From NCBI GenBank assembly GCA_036583965.1, contig JAZBQD010000014.1, positions 26,269,490 to 26,333,489 of the forward strand: a stretch of DNA of 64,000 bases. Direction: 5' to 3'. A program made the translations under genes and the position numbers. Position 1 is the first letter of the stretch, and each line of letters starts with the position of its first letter. The DNA is from Prunella strophiata (lineage: Eukaryota > Chordata > Aves > Passeriformes > Prunellidae). The notes below the pieces were generated by a model. That model was not told the origin of the DNA and made no database searches. It worked only from the letters and a program-made list of their open reading frames with translations. Below, in pieces: positions 37,946 to 64,000 of the stretch.

Positions 37946-38351
37946 ACTGCAACTATCTGGAATATATTCTTTGTCAGAGGTAAAGAATAAAAAAACACTG
38001 CAATGAAAAATTATGAATGGAAACTTGCATTTCCCCATTTCTTTACAGAGGAACAGTAACTGCAATCAGCTTAATTGCAGCAGAAATTAATTGGGTTCCT
38101 CTGTAGAGCTGTTGGGCTCTTTCTGGTCAGAAGGTATAAATACAGAAAAAGTTATACTCACATGTGAGGTTCTGATAGCTATACAATATTCTGTGCATAG
38201 TGAACAAAATGAGTTTTATGAATCCATGGCATGTTTCTATAAAAATGCAGTAAAGAAAATACAATGCACCGTGGGAACTTTTCTATGAAAATAAGTGCTG
38301 TGTGGTCCTTTAAAAACATCTTTCTCCTAAAATAAAATTAAGAAGTATCCA

Positions 38352-60556
<22,205 letters not shown>

Positions 60557-63500
60557 CTGGAAAATAATAATGCAAAACCAATTTCTATTACTACCATGAA
60601 ATTGTAGTTATCAGAGAAGTTTCCACTTCCAGACATCTATCTCAAAAACCAGGCACAAACACAAACACTGCATTATCTAAGCTCAGATTTTCTACACAAA
60701 TACACTGCAAGAAGTTTTAAAAATAATTTATTCTCAGACACTCCTTTTATAATTGGTGGAAATGTCCGGCACTGGCAGTCACATAAAAAAAATCTTGAAA
60801 AAGATTGTGCAGGTAATCGTATAATTGTTCAGTTTATAAGAAAGAGCAACTCCACCCCAGAGAAGTTAACAACCCAAATTAGGCCTAAAAGCAGAATGGA
60901 AGAAATCCAAACAAATGGCAAAAATCCCATGGTATTGGTGAAGGCTAAATCAAGACTCAAACATCATGTTAATTTGTATTAATTCTGAACGAATACGTCA
61001 TGACAGACAAAAACTGCACTAGGGAAAAATGGCAAGGGTGAGGCTTAATTAGAAGAATGAAAACATGAAATAAGCCTTCAAGAAGAGCCTGAAATAGGAA
61101 GGTGAGGTGACCAGGAAAGAGCAAGAAAGATATTCCTAATATAAGTGGTGAAAGGCAACCTTCTCACCATGCAGCCTCCAGTGGCCAGCCAGCCTCTGCA
61201 GCCTGGTCCCCAGCCCCTACAAGCCTGTGGCATTCAGTGCAGCTGTGAGGCTCTCATGGGAAACACCTCTGTAAGCCAGCATTAGTCACCTCTGAGCCAG
61301 AAACAGATCTGGCAGTGGCACAAGGAGTGGCAACCTTTCTGTCGGGATCAACATGCTATCTGGAGGCTACCATAACCTTGCTCATTAAAATTGCAGACAA
61401 CTGAACCCTCATTTCTTTTCTGTATTCCAAGCACAACAACATCTAGAAGACCCTGGATGGTGTAGGTAAAATCAAGTCCACATCAAACAACTGAAAAGCT
61501 GAATTTAAAAGTTATTTGTAAAATATTTCCTTATTTTCTGTTGGAGAGGGCCACATCTTGCTGTTTCATGAAAACACTGACTCAATTCCTTCAATAGTTC
61601 CAAGAAGAGAGTCTGAGAAAAAATAGTGTGTATTTCCAGGAAGATGACCAGTCCAGTTTTATTTGAATCAACAGCAGTATTTACAAGGAAATCATAGATT
61701 AATGTTCATTGGTGACCATCACTTAACAGTACTTCAGAAGAACTCCAAAACCATTTTTGCTGACATAAAATTGGTCCCAGACAAGGGTCCTTCTTTTGTG
61801 AGGAATCAAAAACAATGAAGAAATGCTAACAGTTAAGAAGAGGGAACATCTGTAATGACAAAAATAATTAAAATCTGGGAGATCCTTCCTTCTCCTTTTT
61901 CTCACTTCAATTAGTGCCAGAAATGAACCTTTTAATTACACTGACTTTTTCACTTTCAAGGTCTCACACTCTTGCTCTGCAGCTTTCTGCCCTTCCTATT
62001 TTACTGTGCTGCAGAAGCCATGCAAGAGTTTTGGTTTTGTGTGGTCACATAATTGCCTACAGCACCTCTTTGCCAATAACAAGCGTTGAGGTCCCAGTTC
62101 CAGAATAAGCAGCGAGATGTATGTCTGGAAAAATGTGACACAAAACCAGATGAGAATAATGGTGCCCTTTATTATCCACAATTAGTTTAATTATGGTTGC
62201 ATTTCATTGCTCTGGAAGAGGCCAGGGCACCAAGTGCTACAGTGGCAGAGGCAGAGTAGCAGAAGGCACTCCTCAAATCCAAGGTTGTGCCACTTAAACA
62301 AAGAGTACAGACACACAGAGGGCATCTGGGGACTCTATGAAAGACCCTGGAAGTGACATTACTGCTTCATTTATCAGAGGCAAACTGTCACTGATACCTG
62401 CCAGCCACAATGGTGACAAAACAAGTAAAGGGTGAGGACAGCAAAGATTTCATATCCAGTATAGGTTTAATGAGTGGTATTTTAGCTGTATTTACCACTT
62501 GTTGAGACTGCTGCTAATGAAGAATTGTCAAGGTGTTTCAGGTACAAATATGGGATTAATTGTGGGATATACAATCATTCATTCTCTCTTTGGAAAAGAA
62601 TAATTTCAATGTGGAAACCTAAGTTTTCATTTGCTCGTTGGTAATTAGTTGAGTTTGCTAAAAGAAAGTGGGACAATCCCAAAATGAAAAGGAAGAAACT
62701 TGATTTTTAGCTGTCCTGCCATACTCAGGAAACTCCATGAAAGCTGTATACCAACCTCTTGAACTGCTTGGGCCTCTGAAGGAGCAAGAAGAGAAGGCAA
62801 CATTCCTTCCACAGAAAAAAAATATCAGGGCTTGTTAAAAAACTCAGAGCTACTAAAGGACTGCAGCACATCCTGAGACAATACAGGGGGTTTATTTAAA
62901 CAACTTAGATCCATTTGGGTTACAAGTATGTTTAGAAAAATCTTCCCAATCATTAATTCTACTCTGCTTCCAAAGGACACACACACCAAAAAAAAAAGAG
63001 TCTTAATTAAGTTAAATAAAGGATAAAGAGCCGAACAGCCCATATCACCTCCTTTTTCCTTCCATCAGACATAGCATTAAACAATTTAGCTGAACTGAGT
63101 CCATGCTCAGATCAATGGAAGGGAAAAGGAAAACCAGACACATTTGAGAGAGACTGAGAGAACATGGTCTTGTTTTACACAGAACAGACTCACAGCTTAA
63201 ACTCTGTGAAGTGCTCAAAGACCGGTATGATTTTTGAAGAAAATTAGCTTGCAATGTATGTTTTCCCACTTTAGCTTGAAGTTTTGAGGGTTTTTTGGTT
63301 TGGTTTGGTTTGGTTGGTTTGGTTTGGTTTGGTTTGATTTAAGTAGACCAGAGCATGACGTATTTGTAGACCTGTACATGAGAGTCTGGACCAAATAATT
63401 TCTTATCACAAAAGAAAAGTAATCTTATCTTACCAAGCGGAATGTACATAAGCTTTTCTCCAGATACATATATTAATAGAGGTCTGGGATGGACTGGTCT

Positions 63501-64000
63501 CATGCAACTAAAGCATGAGCAGCCCAGTAAAATCATTGCAGTTGCAGTAGCATAAGCAGTGAAAGTGAAATCAGAAGTGAGCTGACTGGACTACACCGAC
63601 ATTTTGTTTGTGTGGTCTTAAATATTTTGGACCATTTATCTCTTTTTCCTTTTGGAAGGACACCTCTCAGATTTTTAAGGAAAGACTATTTAAGCACACA
63701 CAAATGTTAAGTTACTTACAGCTGCATATTTTTTTTCTATTTGCAAATCTTATATTTTGTAAATAAATGTTTTTCAATTAAAACCTTTTACAAAATATTG
63801 AAAGTTTACTAAAAACAAAGTGAAACCTTCACATGCATGTGACCATTGTTTTACAAATATTTTTTTCTACTTGAAACTGAAACTTATTAGAGAGTTTTAC
63901 TTTTGTTATTTTAAATTTGACACAGAATACTTTACAAGACACTTCAAAAAATATTTGACTTGTAGAAATATTCCTTGCAGGAATAAAGAAACTGTTTTCA
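60557..64000 (-). other. NR1H4: 5' part of the NR1H4 locus, no confident exon
   Basis: The next upstream coding exon must end in phase 1. I do not find one matching known FXR N-termini. One open frame with a phase-correct donor (63536-63434, donor CTTG|GTAAGA) is possible but does not resemble mammalian FXR starts. The pentanucleotide repeat at 63,293 is also here. Confidence 0.5.
63293..63336. repeat. GGTTT pentanucleotide run
   Basis: About nine copies of TTTGG/GGTTT run here, with one four-base unit (TTGG) in the middle. On the minus strand it reads AAACC. It is an ordinary simple repeat in the 5' part of the NR1H4 locus. Confidence 0.9.

Noticed and set aside
60557..60581. In-frame ATG just above the VLSEP exon of NR1H4 as the start codon
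   Set aside because: The exon boundary TTTTCCAG sits between this ATG and the conserved sequence, and the shared FXR body begins exactly there, so the ATG is intronic.
63215..63409. Open frame with a Pro/Asn/Gln/Thr/Lys repeat
   Set aside because: It is produced by the GGTTT pentanucleotide run.

Overview
This is vertebrate nuclear DNA, almost certainly from a bird. The evidence is a CR1 LINE whose 3' end carries the avian-type ATTCTATG terminus, a solo LTR of the type common in bird genomes, few repeats overall, short introns, and gene content matching human 12q23 synteny. Nothing bacterial or viral-episomal is present. All recognisable coding sequence is on the minus strand, so both genes read from high to low coordinates.

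Layout from right to left, in the direction of transcription. (1) 38,352-60,556 holds eight coding exons of NR1H4, the farnesoid X bile-acid receptor FXR. They run from the A/B region through both zinc-finger exons, the hinge and the full ligand-binding domain to the terminal AF-2 helix. All junction phases match and no exon is broken. The first coding exon, which supplies the isoform-specific N-terminus, is not recognised and may lie beyond 64,000. (2) 36,690-37,650 is a strong CpG island, the likely GAS2L3 promoter. It carries GC boxes, an inverted CCAAT box, a CHR/E2F-like element and a 19-bp GC-rich minisatellite. It lies less than 1 kb past the NR1H4 stop codon. (3) 22,808-31,818 holds the eight coding exons of GAS2L3, a cytokinesis linker protein with CH and GAR domains. 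This gene has three apparent +1 shifts, each at a G/C run: one at an exon-intron junction and two in the long last exon. They are either assembly errors or real decay.

1-22,000 is gene-poor flank downstream of GAS2L3. It contains an ancient CR1 reverse-transcriptase fragment (about 1,795-2,020), a 3'-end CR1 copy (about 16,561-17,062) and a solo LTR (about 20,219-20,766) in the same orientation as the genes. Other repeats are a 155-bp pure TTTC tract in an NR1H4 intron, a GGTTT pentanucleotide run, two 50-bp CR1 tails and several A/T homopolymers.

The two genes are neighbours but not functional partners. NR1H4 controls bile-acid and lipid genes. GAS2L3 acts on actin and microtubules late in mitosis. 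I found no undescribed biological system. The points most worth checking are the GAS2L3 frame breaks, the conserved 12-nt tandem donor that produces the FXR MYTG isoforms, the minisatellite next to the GAS2L3 promoter, and the very short NR1H4-GAS2L3 spacing.
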